The notes under the pieces: model-generated | What the model saw: the letters and a program-made list of their open reading frames with translations, nothing else | Database searches by the model: none | Told to the model about the DNA's origin: nothing | Shown here: positions 1 through 9,905 of the stretch, piece by piece | Layout: each line of letters begins with the position of its first letter | Position numbering within the stretch: the stretch's first letter is position 1 | Made by a program: the position numbers and the translations under genes | Source: Lysobacter firmicutimachus | GTDB lineage: Bacteria; Pseudomonadota; Gammaproteobacteria; Xanthomonadales; Xanthomonadaceae | Length of the DNA: 64,000 bases | Direction of reading: 5' to 3' | NCBI RefSeq assembly: GCF_037027445.1 | Contig: NZ_JBANDL010000002.1 | Location: 4,436,001-4,500,000 of the forward strand

Positions 1-919
1 GCTCCAGCACCTGCTGTTCCGGCTGGCCCTGCCAGACCATGATCGCCGAGGCTTCCTTGGGATCGAGCCGGCGCTGGCCGCGGATCGAGGCGGCCTTGGC
101 GGCGAAGGCCTGATCGACGCGATGCTTGCGCAGCAACGGTTCGCCGTACTGCTGCGCTTGCGCAGCCAATCGGTCCATGGTTTGCGCGATGGCTGCGTAC
201 TCGCGTTGGTACTGCGCCTTTTCGGCGGCGCTCAGCGGCCGGTCGCCGGCGCTCTTGGGCCGCTGCGCGCCCGCCCACAAACCGCTCCAGGCCACTTCGC
301 GCAGCACGAAGAAGTTCGGCGTGTCCGCCACCCATCGCAGCGAGCGCAGGCCCAGAGGCTCCAGCGCGGCGTCGAATCGCGCCTGATCGAACCCATCCCC
401 GCCGCGCGCGGCGTTTTCGGCCTCGCGCACCGGCACCTCGTTGCAGGCCAGTGCCTGCGCCCGCAATGCGACCGCATCGTTGGCCGGTCGCCAGGCCGCG
501 GCGGCGATGCCCAAGCGCTGCCCCTCGCGGCTCATGCGATAGCCGCCCTCGCCGACTTGCAGGCGCACGCTGTCGGGTCGCGGCGGCGGCTCGGCCGCTG
601 CCGGTGCGCGCTTGCGCCGGCCCGGATACTGCGGCAGGGGCTGCGCGCATTCGAACTGCAGCGGCACCACCGACCAATCGGCCTCGGCCGCGCTTTCGAA
701 CACGGTGTAGACATCGATCTGGCGGATCGCGACCGGCGCCAGGATCTGTTCCATCGGCGTGCGGTCCTGGATCCGGCCGAGGTCGGCGAAATAAGCGCGG
801 CGTTGGCCGACTGCGCCCTCGCTGTGCAGCAGCACCACGCCAGCCTGCGCCGAGACGGCGAACAAACCCGATGCGGCGACGCCCAGCACCCGCCGCGACA
901 ACATCGCACGCGCGCTCAC
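1..919 (-). CDS. Secreted protein of unknown function, 3' end beyond the window
   Basis: The reading frame stays open from about 919 to the window edge, so at least 306 residues are present and the C-terminus is missing. A GTG at 919-917 overlaps the stop of the upstream hydrolase gene in a GTGA junction (translational coupling); an ATG five codons later at 904 is the alternative start. The N-terminus has a signal peptide (LSRRVLGVAASGLFAVSAQA, cleavage after AQA). The rest is soluble, with a proline-rich linker and a charged, Ala/Gln-rich helical part near the edge. No family is recognised. The 4-base overlap suggests co-expression with the serine hydrolase. Codon use matches real genes of the window. 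Confidence 0.7.
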   Translation of the reverse strand, partial: MSARAMLSRRVLGVAASGLFAVSAQAGVVLLHSEGAVGQRRAYFADLGRIQDRTPMEQILAPVAIRQIDVYTVFESAAEADWSVVPLQFECAQPLPQYPGRRKRAPAAAEPPPRPDSVRLQVGEGGYRMSREGQRLGIAAAAWRPANDAVALRAQALACNEVPVREAENAARGGDGFDQARFDAALEPLGLRSLRWVADTPNFFVLREVAWSGLWAGAQRPKSAGDRPLSAAEKAQYQREYAAIAQTMDRLAAQAQQYGEPLLRKHRVDQAFAAKAASIRGQRRLDPKEASAIMVWQGQPEQQVLE

Positions 920-2373
920 AGCCGCAGCTCCAGCACCCGATCGCCGCTCAATTGCGCCCGATAGCGGCCGGCGCCTTGCGCGCGCAACTCGTACAAGCCG
1001 AACGGCGTGACCAGTGCGGCGCGGGACAGTCCGCCGCCGGCGTCGAGCGCGATCACCCGCAGGCGCTGGTCGTTCCACACCGACGCCTTGGCGAAGTGCG
1101 CGCGCAGAGCCGCATCGGCGTGCAGCTCGCCGACACAGCGGCCGCGCTCAAGACGGAAACTCGCCGCACCGTCGAGGGCCTGCTCGACCAGACGGCCGCC
1201 GTAACGGCGTTGCGCCAACGGACACCGCGCGGATTTCAGATCGACGGGCCGGGGCAGGAACGGCGCCGCCAGCAGCATCGCGGTGGATTCGATCGACGAG
1301 ACCCACTCCGCATTCGAGGCCACGCTGGCGGCGATCGCGCGTTGCGGCCACAGCACCAGCGCCGCGCGTGCGCCTTCGGTGATACCGGCGTGGTGGACGA
1401 TGCGGGCGCCGTCCGGGTCCAAGCCCAGGCGCCAGCCCAGGCCGAGGCGATAGTCGCGCTCCTGCACTGGCCGGCCGTCGTTCAATCGCAGCGGCTCCTG
1501 CATCGCGGCGAAGGTCTCGGGCCTGACGATCTGCCCGTTCATCAGGCGGCCGCCGAAGCGGACCAGCGACTCCGGCGTGCCGGCGAGCCCGCCGCCGCCC
1601 CAGGAGTAGCTGAAATCTCGCGGTCGCTCGACCCGGTGCGCGGTACCGCCATCGAGCTCGTACAACTGCGACTCGCCTTCGCCGCGGCCGCCGTGCTCGG
1701 CGCCGATGCGCAGCCCCGGCACGATCGCGCGTCCGATGTAGTCCAGGAACGGCTGGCCGGCCGCGTCCTCGATCGCTGCGCCGATCAGGGTGTAGCCATA
1801 GGAGGAGTAGTGGTAGCTCGTGCCCGCCGCGCTCAGCAGCGGGCGCGCAGCGAATACGCCGACCGCCTCGCGCTGGCTGGCGTAGCGACGACCGTCGCGG
1901 CCGATGTCCTCGTCGCCAGCCTGGTAGTGCGGCAGTCCCGCCACGTGCGCCGCTACCTGACGCAGGTTCATCGGGCCCCAAGCGGCGGGCAGCCAGGGCA
2001 AACGCGCCTTGAGCGGCGCATCCAGATCGAGCTTGCCGTCCTCGCTCAGCTTCGCCGCGGCGGTCGCGGCGATCGCCTTGGACACGCTGGCGAAACGGAA
2101 CACCGTGTCGGCGCGTACCGGTCTCCGCGCCTCCGCATCGCGCCAGCCGGCGCAACCGGTCCAGGCCACTTCGCCGTCGCGCCACACCGCTGCGCCCATG
2201 CCGGGCACGCCGTTGCTGCGGACCAAGGCATCGAGCAGGGTCTGCGCGGTGATCGCGGCGGAACTTTCGGGCGCGTGGCCGCAGTCGGCGAGCGCCGTCG
2301 AGGCGGCGACCGGCAGCACGACGGCGAACACGCGGGCGGCGAGCGATGGACGGGAATGGCGCGGGCGGATCAT
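916..2373 (-). CDS. Secreted serine hydrolase, beta-lactamase (class C-like) family
   Basis: A 485-residue exported enzyme of the beta-lactamase/penicillin-binding-protein-like superfamily (class C, AmpC/EstB-like fold). Residues 1-30 form a signal peptide. The SxxK nucleophile motif is SVSK at 96-99; the Tyr motif is YSS (189-191), in YSSYGYTLIG, where classical enzymes have YxN; an HHAG near residue 330 probably stands for the KTG-type motif (HxG). The family contains esterases, D-amino-acid peptidases and penicillin-recognising proteins, so antibiotic resistance should not be assumed. The C-terminal ~110 residues form an extra domain of the kind often fused to these hydrolases. The gene is coupled to the partial gene downstream by a GTGA overlap. 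Confidence 0.85.
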   Translation of the reverse strand: MIRPRHSRPSLAARVFAVVLPVAASTALADCGHAPESSAAITAQTLLDALVRSNGVPGMGAAVWRDGEVAWTGCAGWRDAEARRPVRADTVFRFASVSKAIAATAAAKLSEDGKLDLDAPLKARLPWLPAAWGPMNLRQVAAHVAGLPHYQAGDEDIGRDGRRYASQREAVGVFAARPLLSAAGTSYHYSSYGYTLIGAAIEDAAGQPFLDYIGRAIVPGLRIGAEHGGRGEGESQLYELDGGTAHRVERPRDFSYSWGGGGLAGTPESLVRFGGRLMNGQIVRPETFAAMQEPLRLNDGRPVQERDYRLGLGWRLGLDPDGARIVHHAGITEGARAALVLWPQRAIAASVASNAEWVSSIESTAMLLAAPFLPRPVDLKSARCPLAQRRYGGRLVEQALDGAASFRLERGRCVGELHADAALRAHFAKASVWNDQRLRVIALDAGGGLSRAALVTPFGLYELRAQGAGRYRAQLSGDRVLELRL

Positions 2374-2496
2374 GCCGGCGGGACTCCTGATGAGCGGAGC
2401 CCCACTGTAGGAACCGCTACGGCGCCGCGCACCTGGTTTGGGATGGACCGTGCACGCACTGAGACGAACCGGTCCGGCGCAACCGGCGCGACGGGC

Positions 2497-3237
2497 TCAC
2501 CCCATGCCGGCGCCGTCCTGCAGCCGGGCGAGCAAGGCGTCGATATAGGTGCGGCTGACCCGCAGCGGCGTGCCGTCCTGCAGGCGGGCGATCGCGTCGC
2601 GATTGGGCAGGGCCTGCAACTCGGCCACGCAGTCCACGCGCACGATGGCCGAACGGTGCACGCGCACGAAGCGCAGCGGGTCCAGGCGCTCGGCCAACCG
2701 ATGCAGCGGCTCGCGCAACAGGTGACTGCGGCCGCCGACGTGCAGCAGCGCATAGTCGCCGTCGGCCTGAATCCATTCGATCCGCTCGGCCTCGACGTAC
2801 ACCGCGCGCCGCCCGACCCGCACCGCGAATCGGCGCAGCGGCGCGATGGCCGGCACCGTGGCGCCGATGCCTTCTCGCTCGCGGCGACGCCGGCGCGCAC
2901 GCTCCACCGCTTCGTCGAAACGCGCATCGTCGATCGGCTTGAGCAGATAGTCGACCGCCTCCAGGGCGAAGGCCTGCACCGCGTACTGGGCGTGCGCGGT
3001 CAGCAGGATCGCCAGCGGCCGCCGGGGCGGCGCCTGCGCAGCGAGCCAGTCCAGGCCGCTCTGGCCGGGCATCTGCACGTCGACGAAAACCAGATCGACC
3101 GGCGCCGCCGTCAAACCGGCGCGTGCCGCTTCGGCATCGGCATAGTCGCCGGCGAGCGACAGATCGGAATGGCGCGCCAAACGCTGGACCACTCCGCAGC
3201 GCGCCAAAGGTTCGTCGTCGATCACCGCCACCCGCAT
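2497..3237 (-). CDS. LytTR-family response regulator
   Basis: A 246-residue two-component regulator of the LytR/AlgR class. The N-terminal receiver domain (about 1-120) has the acidic pair DDE at 7-9, the phospho-acceptor D53 (FVDVQMPG) and the conserved K100 (DYLLKP). Residues about 140-246 are a LytTR DNA-binding domain (for example RFVRVHRSAIVR and the C-terminal LRVSRTYIDALL). The ATG at 3237 shares one base with the TGA of the upstream sensor kinase gene (TGATG), which fixes the start and shows the two are translated together. Family members control extracellular polysaccharide, secreted products or membrane-stress genes; targets here are unknown. Confidence 0.92.
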   Translation of the reverse strand: MRVAVIDDEPLARCGVVQRLARHSDLSLAGDYADAEAARAGLTAAPVDLVFVDVQMPGQSGLDWLAAQAPPRRPLAILLTAHAQYAVQAFALEAVDYLLKPIDDARFDEAVERARRRRREREGIGATVPAIAPLRRFAVRVGRRAVYVEAERIEWIQADGDYALLHVGGRSHLLREPLHRLAERLDPLRFVRVHRSAIVRVDCVAELQALPNRDAIARLQDGTPLRVSRTYIDALLARLQDGAGMG

Positions 3238-4352
3238 CAGCGCCCTTCTCCCGTATCGATCGATGCAACCGCACTGCGCGCGGAGCGCAGCGGCAAGCGC
3301 AGGCGCACCCGGTAGCGGCCGTCGCCGTCGAGCCCGGCCTGGAAAACATGCCGTTGCGGATACAACGCCTGCAAACGCTCGCGCACATTGCGCAGGCCGA
3401 TCGCGCCGCCGGCGCGCACCGGCCCGGTGTCGCCAGGCGGGGCCGTGGCCGGGTCGTTGGCGATGTCGATCCGCAGCATGTCGCCGTCGGCGGCGATGTC
3501 CAGATCGATCCGTCCGGGCTGCGTGCGGCGGGCGATGCCGTGGCGGATCGCGTTCTCCACCAGCGGCTGCAGTAGCAGATACGGCACCGGCGCCGGCAAC
3601 ACGCCGGCGCCGATCTTCCAACCCAGTCGCAGACGCTCGCCCAGGCGCGCCTGCTCGACCTCCAGATAGGCCTCGGTCAGCGCGAGTTCCTCGGCCAGGC
3701 TGACTTCGTGCCCGCGTTCGCCATCGAGCGTGGCGCGCAGAAACTCGCTCAGGCGCACCAGCATCCGCTGGGCCTGCCCCGCCTGTCCTTCGCCGATCAG
3801 CGCCGAAACCGCATTGAGCGTATTGAAGAGGAAGTGCGGCTGCAGTTGGTAGCGCAGCGCGGTCAGCTCGGCGTCGCGCGCCAGCGCCCGCGCCTGCGCC
3901 GACCGCTCGCGCTCGCGCCGCAACTGCGCCGCGTATGCGACCACCGCATGGATCGCGCAGGCCGCCACCAGGCTCAGCCAGGCCCCCTCCAGCCCGCGCA
4001 AGGTCGACGTCCAGTCGAACGAAGGCGGCAACGAACCGCGCGCGAGCAACGGCGGCAGCAGCAACAGCCAGCGGCTGGTCCAGGCCATCAGGAACGTGGC
4101 CGGCAACAACACCGCCGCCGTCGCCGCCAGCGAGCAACGCCGCCGCAGCGCTCGCTGCAAGGCCGTCAGCGGCAGCAACCACAGCGCGAATGCCCACAGA
4201 TACATGCTGCGCGACACGCTCGCCGGACCATGGCCGAGGATCGGCAGCACGCTCAGCAGCAGGCAGGCCGCCAACGGCAGCGTCGCGAGCAAGGGCAGCC
4301 AGAACGGCGGCTCGTCGTCGCGGCGGTGCAAGTCATCGTAGGGGGCGTTCAT
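3237..4352 (-). CDS. LytS/YehU-type sensor histidine kinase
   Basis: A 371-residue integral-membrane kinase of the His_kinase (LytS/AlgZ-like) family. Four hydrophobic segments lie between about residues 18 and 140. The phospho-acceptor box follows: QPHFLFNTLNAV with H173. The ATPase half carries the N box (LVENAIRHG) and the glycine-rich IGLRNVRERL typical of this family. The start at 4352 (MNAPYDD) is chosen because homologous kinases begin shortly before the first membrane segment; an in-frame ATG at 4373 would add seven residues, and the open frame upstream of that is low-complexity Arg-rich and unlikely to be translated. Forms an operon with the LytTR regulator. Confidence 0.88.
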   Translation of the reverse strand: MNAPYDDLHRRDDEPPFWLPLLATLPLAACLLLSVLPILGHGPASVSRSMYLWAFALWLLPLTALQRALRRRCSLAATAAVLLPATFLMAWTSRWLLLLPPLLARGSLPPSFDWTSTLRGLEGAWLSLVAACAIHAVVAYAAQLRRERERSAQARALARDAELTALRYQLQPHFLFNTLNAVSALIGEGQAGQAQRMLVRLSEFLRATLDGERGHEVSLAEELALTEAYLEVEQARLGERLRLGWKIGAGVLPAPVPYLLLQPLVENAIRHGIARRTQPGRIDLDIAADGDMLRIDIANDPATAPPGDTGPVRAGGAIGLRNVRERLQALYPQRHVFQAGLDGDGRYRVRLRLPLRSARSAVASIDTGEGR

Positions 4353-4629
4353 CGGATCGGCGGCACCGAACATCCAGACGGGCGATCGGCGCCCATCATG
4401 CCAGCGCCGGCGGGCGCACAGGACCGGTATACCGCAGCGCCGGCTACCCGGCGCACGCTGGCCCGACCGAAGCGGCCGGCCGTGCATCCGCCGCGGCGGG
4501 CCGGTGGATGGGGATTGCCGGGCGGTCACTGTGCGCGTCGTGCGCACGGCATCGCCCGGCTGCATCGGCCTACCGCTGCCCCGTGCTGCGCGCTTGGCCC
4601 CGCGAAACCCCACCCGCTACCATGCGCCC

Positions 4630-5244
4630 ATGTCGAAGCATCGGATGCAAGACGACAACGACGGCCACGTCATTCACCTCGTGCCGCGACTCAGCCCCGC
4701 AGCTTCGCCGGGACCAGCCCCCCGTTCGCTGCGGTTCCCGCGCCGCATGGGCACGGCCGGGCGGATCGGATTCGCGCTCATGAACCTGATCGCCGGCGCC
4801 GGCGCGGTCTGGGCCGTGGCCCAACTCTGGACCGAGCCGACGCCGGGCTGGTGGTTCAACCTGATCTTCACCGTCATGCTCGTCGGCCTGGCTGTCGCGC
4901 TGTGGGCGGTCTTGGCCGCCTGCATCCGGCAGGCGAAGCTCGAACGCGGGCTGGAAGCGCAGTGGCGCGAAATCCGCCCTGGGGCGATCGCCGCCGCCGG
5001 CCGGGTGACCGGCCGGCACTGGGTGCTCGCCGAAGACGGCTCGCTCTCGTCCTTCGCCTTGATCGTCCGGCTCGGCGACGGCCGGGCGCTGGAAGGACGG
5101 TGGAATCCGCAAAGCTCACGCGACTATTTGCTGCAAACGCAGGTCCCCGGCGTCGGCGCAGAGGCACGGGTCTGGTACGTTCCCGACGCCGCAGCCGAGG
5201 CGCCGCTGGTGATCGAAGTCGCAGACGCCAGCGTCGTGGGTTGA
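4630..5244 (+). CDS. Small two-helix membrane protein of unknown function
   Basis: A 204-residue protein starting MSKHRMQDDNDG. Two hydrophobic helices (about residues 50-72 and 83-107, the second containing FNLIFTVMLVGLAVALWAVLA) are followed by a soluble C-terminal domain of about 95 residues that looks beta-rich (VTGRHWVLAEDGSLSSFALIVRLGDG). This resembles bacterial small membrane proteins with a DUF3592-like extracytoplasmic domain, a weak inference. The start at 4630 is favoured over the frame's upstream ATG at 4504, whose encoded extension is Arg/Pro-rich and non-conserved in style. It stands alone, divergent from the LytTR operon. Confidence 0.7.
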   Translation: MSKHRMQDDNDGHVIHLVPRLSPAASPGPAPRSLRFPRRMGTAGRIGFALMNLIAGAGAVWAVAQLWTEPTPGWWFNLIFTVMLVGLAVALWAVLAACIRQAKLERGLEAQWREIRPGAIAAAGRVTGRHWVLAEDGSLSSFALIVRLGDGRALEGRWNPQSSRDYLLQTQVPGVGAEARVWYVPDAAAEAPLVIEVADASVVG

Positions 5245-5287
5245 GTTCCGCTGCCTGCAGCCCGCGTCCCCGCGGCGGCCCGCCGCG

Positions 5288-5509
5288 TCATATCCGCGGG
5301 CGAGACTTCAGCTCGGGGGCCGGCCCGGGGGACGCCCCGTTCCAACCGCGTAGTCGGCCGGCCCGGTCGGTGGCCTCGATCAGAGTGGCGAGTTCACGAA
5401 GTCGCTTGAACGTCTCCAGCGGCAGCCCCGCCTGGGCGTAGGATCGAATCCGCAGCGCTTCGTGCCGCGGATCGCGGAGTTCTACAGGCCTTTGCAACGC
5501 GTTCCGCAT
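5288..5509 (-). CDS. Possible small hypothetical protein downstream of the GST gene
   Basis: A 73-codon frame beginning 17 bases after the GST stop on the same strand. The central part (YAQAGLPLETFKRLRELATLIEATDRAGRLRGW) could form an amphipathic helix, but the C-terminal third is Pro/Arg-rich and third-position GC is lower than in neighbouring genes. No family is recognised. It could be a real short gene in the GST transcript or a chance frame in a 280-base gap. Kept as a weak call because position and spacing suit co-transcription. Confidence 0.3.
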   Translation of the reverse strand: MRNALQRPVELRDPRHEALRIRSYAQAGLPLETFKRLRELATLIEATDRAGRLRGWNGASPGPAPELKSRPRI

Positions 5510-5526
5510 CGGAGCGGACTCGACGT

Positions 5527-6183
5527 TCAGACCGCCTGCGGCTCGATGACGGCGTTGACCGCCCATTGCGCGGCAAAAGCGCGCAGGTAGGCCGGCCGCG
5601 CTTCGCCGCGGGCGACATAGGCGGCCAGACGCGGGAACTCGTCCAGCAACCCCGACGGCCTCAGCCGCAACAGCACCGACACCATCATCAGGTCGCCGGC
5701 GCTGAATCCTCCGTCGAGCCATTCTGTCCGGCCCAGGCGGGTCGCCAGTTGCGCCAACCTCTGCCGGATGCGGTCTTCGACCAGCGGCAGGCGTTGGCCG
5801 GCCCAGGGCCGGTCGCCTTCCGCCAGTCTGGCGACCGCCAGATCGAGGATCGGCGGTTCGACCGTGTTGAGCGCGGCGAACATCCAGGCGATCGCGCGCG
5901 CCCGTGCATCGGCATCGTCGGGCAGCAAACCCGCATGGATCTGCGCCAGATGCAAGACGATCGCGCCGGTTTCGAACAAGGCCAGACCGCCTTCCTCATA
6001 CGTGGGAATCTGGCCGAAGGGATGCAGGCGCAGATGGGCCGGCTCCTTCATCGCGCGCAAGGACACGAACCGGACCTCGTAGGGCCGGCCGACCTCCTCC
6101 AGCGCCCAGCGCACACGCGTATCGCGCGCCAGTCCTTTGCCGCCGTCGGGCGATCGTTCGAAGGCGGTGATGACGATGGTCAT
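5527..6183 (-). CDS. Glutathione S-transferase family protein
   Basis: A 218-residue cytosolic GST. The N-terminal thioredoxin-fold domain (about 1-85) contains the cis-proline loop IPTYEEGGLALFETGAIV with the Glu/Ser-type glutathione-contacting segment. The all-helical C-terminal domain (about 95-210) includes the family-typical FSAGDLMMVSVLLRL, in which the Asp is the N-capping residue of the GST core. The start at 6183 gives MTIVITAFERSP; the longer upstream frame is discarded. The first helix lacks an obvious catalytic Cys and the substrate cannot be predicted. It may conjugate or reduce electrophiles. Confidence 0.88.
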   Translation of the reverse strand: MTIVITAFERSPDGGKGLARDTRVRWALEEVGRPYEVRFVSLRAMKEPAHLRLHPFGQIPTYEEGGLALFETGAIVLHLAQIHAGLLPDDADARARAIAWMFAALNTVEPPILDLAVARLAEGDRPWAGQRLPLVEDRIRQRLAQLATRLGRTEWLDGGFSAGDLMMVSVLLRLRPSGLLDEFPRLAAYVARGEARPAYLRAFAAQWAVNAVIEPQAV

Positions 6184-6556
6184 TGCGACGTGTTCCTCGG
6201 TGAATATCGGTGGCGGGGCGAGCCGATCGCCCCCTTCACCTCGGCGACGAACGACTGAGCGCAGATTCGACAACCGTCCGTTCCTCGGCCGAATCAGGGA
6301 CGGCAACCTTCCGGCGTCCCGCGATTGCGCCTGTGCTCCGACGGACGGCTCCGAGGACGCCTCCCCGAAACCGATGCCGCTCGCCGCGTCCAGCCCCATC
6401 GCGGCACTCGCGTTCCGCCTGCCTGCGTCTTAGCGCCTGAGACGAAGCGATGCTGTAGTCGACGCCTACGCAGGCGGCACCGCCGAGCGCCGGTATGGCG
6501 CGGCAGACTTGGCCGCCGGAGAATGCGCCCCTTCCGGGCGCCCCAAGCGATCCACC
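6184..6556. other. Intergenic stretch without a supportable gene
   Basis: 373 bases between the start codons of the divergent GST and acetyltransferase genes. The short frames here are Arg/Pro-rich shadows without ribosome-binding sites. The stretch must contain the promoters of both genes, but no consensus element stands out. Confidence 0.5.
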
Positions 6557-7198
6557 ATGAGCCTATCCCGCATCGATCCCGACCTCGTGTTCGCCTGGCA
6601 AGCCGCCCATTCCATCGCCCGCGGCTCCCCGCCCCCCGTCCGCGATCGCGGCGGCTTCCGGGTGGACACCCACTCGGAAAAGGAAACCAAGCGCTGGGTT
6701 TTTCCGCAGCTATGCGATGGGCTGCGCGCTATCGCACGCGAAATCACCGCGCCGCGGCATTATCTGAAGCTGTGCGGCTACGACGAAGAACTGCGCAGCG
6801 CGCTGCCGGAGCGTTGGGAGCTCCAACCGTCGAACTACTTCATGACCACGACCGCGGCGCCCGCCGACGCCAGGCCGCTGCCGGACGGGTACAGGATGGA
6901 GCTCGAACGCGCCGGCAGCGCCGTTCGCGCCAGCGTCGTCGCGCCCGACGGCGCGGTGGCGGCCACCGGCAGCGCGGCGGAAACCGCAGAAGCCTTCGTC
7001 TACGACCGGATCGAAACCGCGCCGGAGCATCGACGCAAAGGCTTGGGCGCCGCGGTGATGATCGCGCTGGCATCGGGCAAGTTGTCCCCAACCAGCCCGC
7101 AGTTGTTGGTCGCGACCGCCGACGGCCGCGGTCTCTACGAGAACCTGGGTTGGACGGTGCTCGGGCCGTTCGCTACGGCGACGATTCCGGAGACTTGA
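6557..7198 (+). CDS. GNAT-family N-acetyltransferase
   Basis: A 213-residue protein whose C-terminal half is a GNAT domain: motif A is IETAPEHRRKGLGAAVMIAL, containing the acetyl-CoA pyrophosphate-binding R/Q-x-x-G-x-G/A signature (RRKGLG), followed by the late-strand motif YENLGWTVLG near the end. The N-terminal about 90 residues are a separate region of unknown role. The ATG at 6557 (MSLSRIDPDL) is preferred over an upstream ATG at 6509 whose extension is Arg/Pro-rich. Substrate unknown; the family acetylates amines on small molecules or proteins. Confidence 0.82.
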   Translation: MSLSRIDPDLVFAWQAAHSIARGSPPPVRDRGGFRVDTHSEKETKRWVFPQLCDGLRAIAREITAPRHYLKLCGYDEELRSALPERWELQPSNYFMTTTAAPADARPLPDGYRMELERAGSAVRASVVAPDGAVAATGSAAETAEAFVYDRIETAPEHRRKGLGAAVMIALASGKLSPTSPQLLVATADGRGLYENLGWTVLGPFATATIPET

Positions 7199-7419
7199 AG
7201 CGACTGGCAGCGCTGCCCGGAGCATACGCGCGTCGGCTTCGGACCGGATCGTCCGGGTATCGCGCATCACGTGCAATGCCGCATCGGAATGCACCGACAG
7301 CGCCGGCGTCAGTGCAGGCCATTTACGAGAACGAGCCGATTGACGGTTCCGCGAAGGAACGCCCAGAACCCGTGCAGGCCCACTTCGGCGGCCGGTCATC
7401 GACGGCTCCCGGCAGCCGC

Positions 7420-7816
7420 ATGCGCGCCTTTGTTGTCGGCCTTTCAGCCCTGCTCGCCGGCTGCCCCAGCGGCCGCATCGAGGCTGCGGATCGTTGGCAC
7501 CTGCTGGCCGCCGAAGCCGCACGCTTGACCTCTACCTTTGCCGGCATGGCCTGGGGGCGACGGATGCTTCCTGCTCACGACCGCTTCCGGTCCGAGGTCT
7601 ATCGCAGCTGCGCCGCCCAGGCCGGACAGGCCGGCATCGCCCGCTTTCGCGCTGTCGCGGTGATCGACGAGGCCGGGACCGTCAAAGAATATCGGGTCAA
7701 TCCCGGCACCCCGGATATGGCTTGTTTCCCGGCGGATGGTCGGCCGCAAATATCCTGCGCCGCCGAGCGCGCCGTTCTATGAGGTCTACACCGTCAGGCT
7801 GACCGCACCGTATTAG
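7420..7816 (+). pseudogene. Frameshifted small lipoprotein gene
   Basis: The first frame starts MRAFVVGLSALLAGC, a lipoprotein signal peptide with lipobox LLAGC, and continues through a soluble domain (FRAVAVIDEAGTVKEYRVNPGTP). At about 7727-7735, next to the TTTCCCGG run, coherent coding moves one base downstream: the original frame hits a stop at 7780-7782, whereas the +1 frame reads MVGRKYPAPPSAPFYEVYTVRL and stops at 7814-7816. The shifted tail looks like a natural protein end. Either one base has been gained (or two lost) or the sequence has an indel error. If intact it would encode an outer-membrane or periplasmic lipoprotein of about 131 residues with unknown function. Confidence 0.6.
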
Positions 7817-7883
7817 CGGATCGTGTTTTCGAAACGCCCCGAACGCGGACTGCGCGCAAGGGGCGCCTCGCCGGCTCAGCCGG

Positions 7884-9716
<1,833 letters not shown>

Positions 9717-9768
9717 GCTGGGGGCAACTCCTTCGGGGGATGGCCGCGATTCTAGCCAGTGCGCTTTG

Positions 9769-9817
9769 CGGACACGTCCGGCGGACAGAGCGACTGTCCG
9801 GACGGACGCCCGGACAG
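9769..9817 (+). promoter_or_regulatory. Cluster of CGGAC/GTCCG inverted repeats, likely enhancer sites for an NtrC-type activator
   Basis: Between glmS and the export cassette lie repeated half-sites. CGGAC-AC-GTCCG is at 9769-9780 and a perfect 7-base palindrome CGGACAG-n5-CTGTCCG at 9782-9800, followed by more CGGAC copies at 9803-9807 and 9812-9816. They sit about 35-85 bases upstream of a sigma-54-type promoter, where bacterial enhancer-binding proteins bind as oligomers. The obvious candidate binder is the NtrC-type regulator encoded at 16893-18251. The palindromes are seen; their use is inferred. Confidence 0.6.
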
Positions 9818-9850
9818 GAACGTACGCCATTTTAAATCAACAACTTGCGA

Positions 9851-9867
9851 TTGGCACGGGTTGTGCT
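9851..9867 (+). promoter_or_regulatory. Sigma-54 (-24/-12) promoter of the export cassette
   Basis: TTGGCACGGGTTGTGCT matches the sigma-54 consensus TTGGCACGnnnnTTGCT at all but one conserved position, with the invariant GG and GC pairs at correct spacing. Transcription would begin near 9878, leaving a leader of about 28 bases before the adaptor ATG at 9906. Sigma-54 promoters need an AAA+ activator; one is encoded at the distal end of the same gene cluster. Confidence 0.78.
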
Positions 9868-9905
9868 TGGGTTAAGCCCAGACATCCGGATCGAGCCGCA
9901 TCGAA

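Noticed and set aside
916..2373. Calling the first hydrolase a true beta-lactamase resistance gene
   Set aside because: Motifs place it in the broad superfamily, but the Tyr motif is YSS instead of YxN and the extra C-terminal domain is typical of peptidase/esterase members.
451..3315. A 954-codon open frame antisense to the hydrolase and LytTR genes
   Set aside because: Low-complexity Arg/Ala/Gln-rich product without motif, opposite three genes with clear motifs; a typical high-GC antisense shadow.
9717..9850. glmS ribozyme or riboswitch
   Set aside because: The glmS ribozyme is restricted to Gram-positive lineages, no matching core is visible, and the region is better explained by sigma-54 regulatory sites of the divergent cassette.
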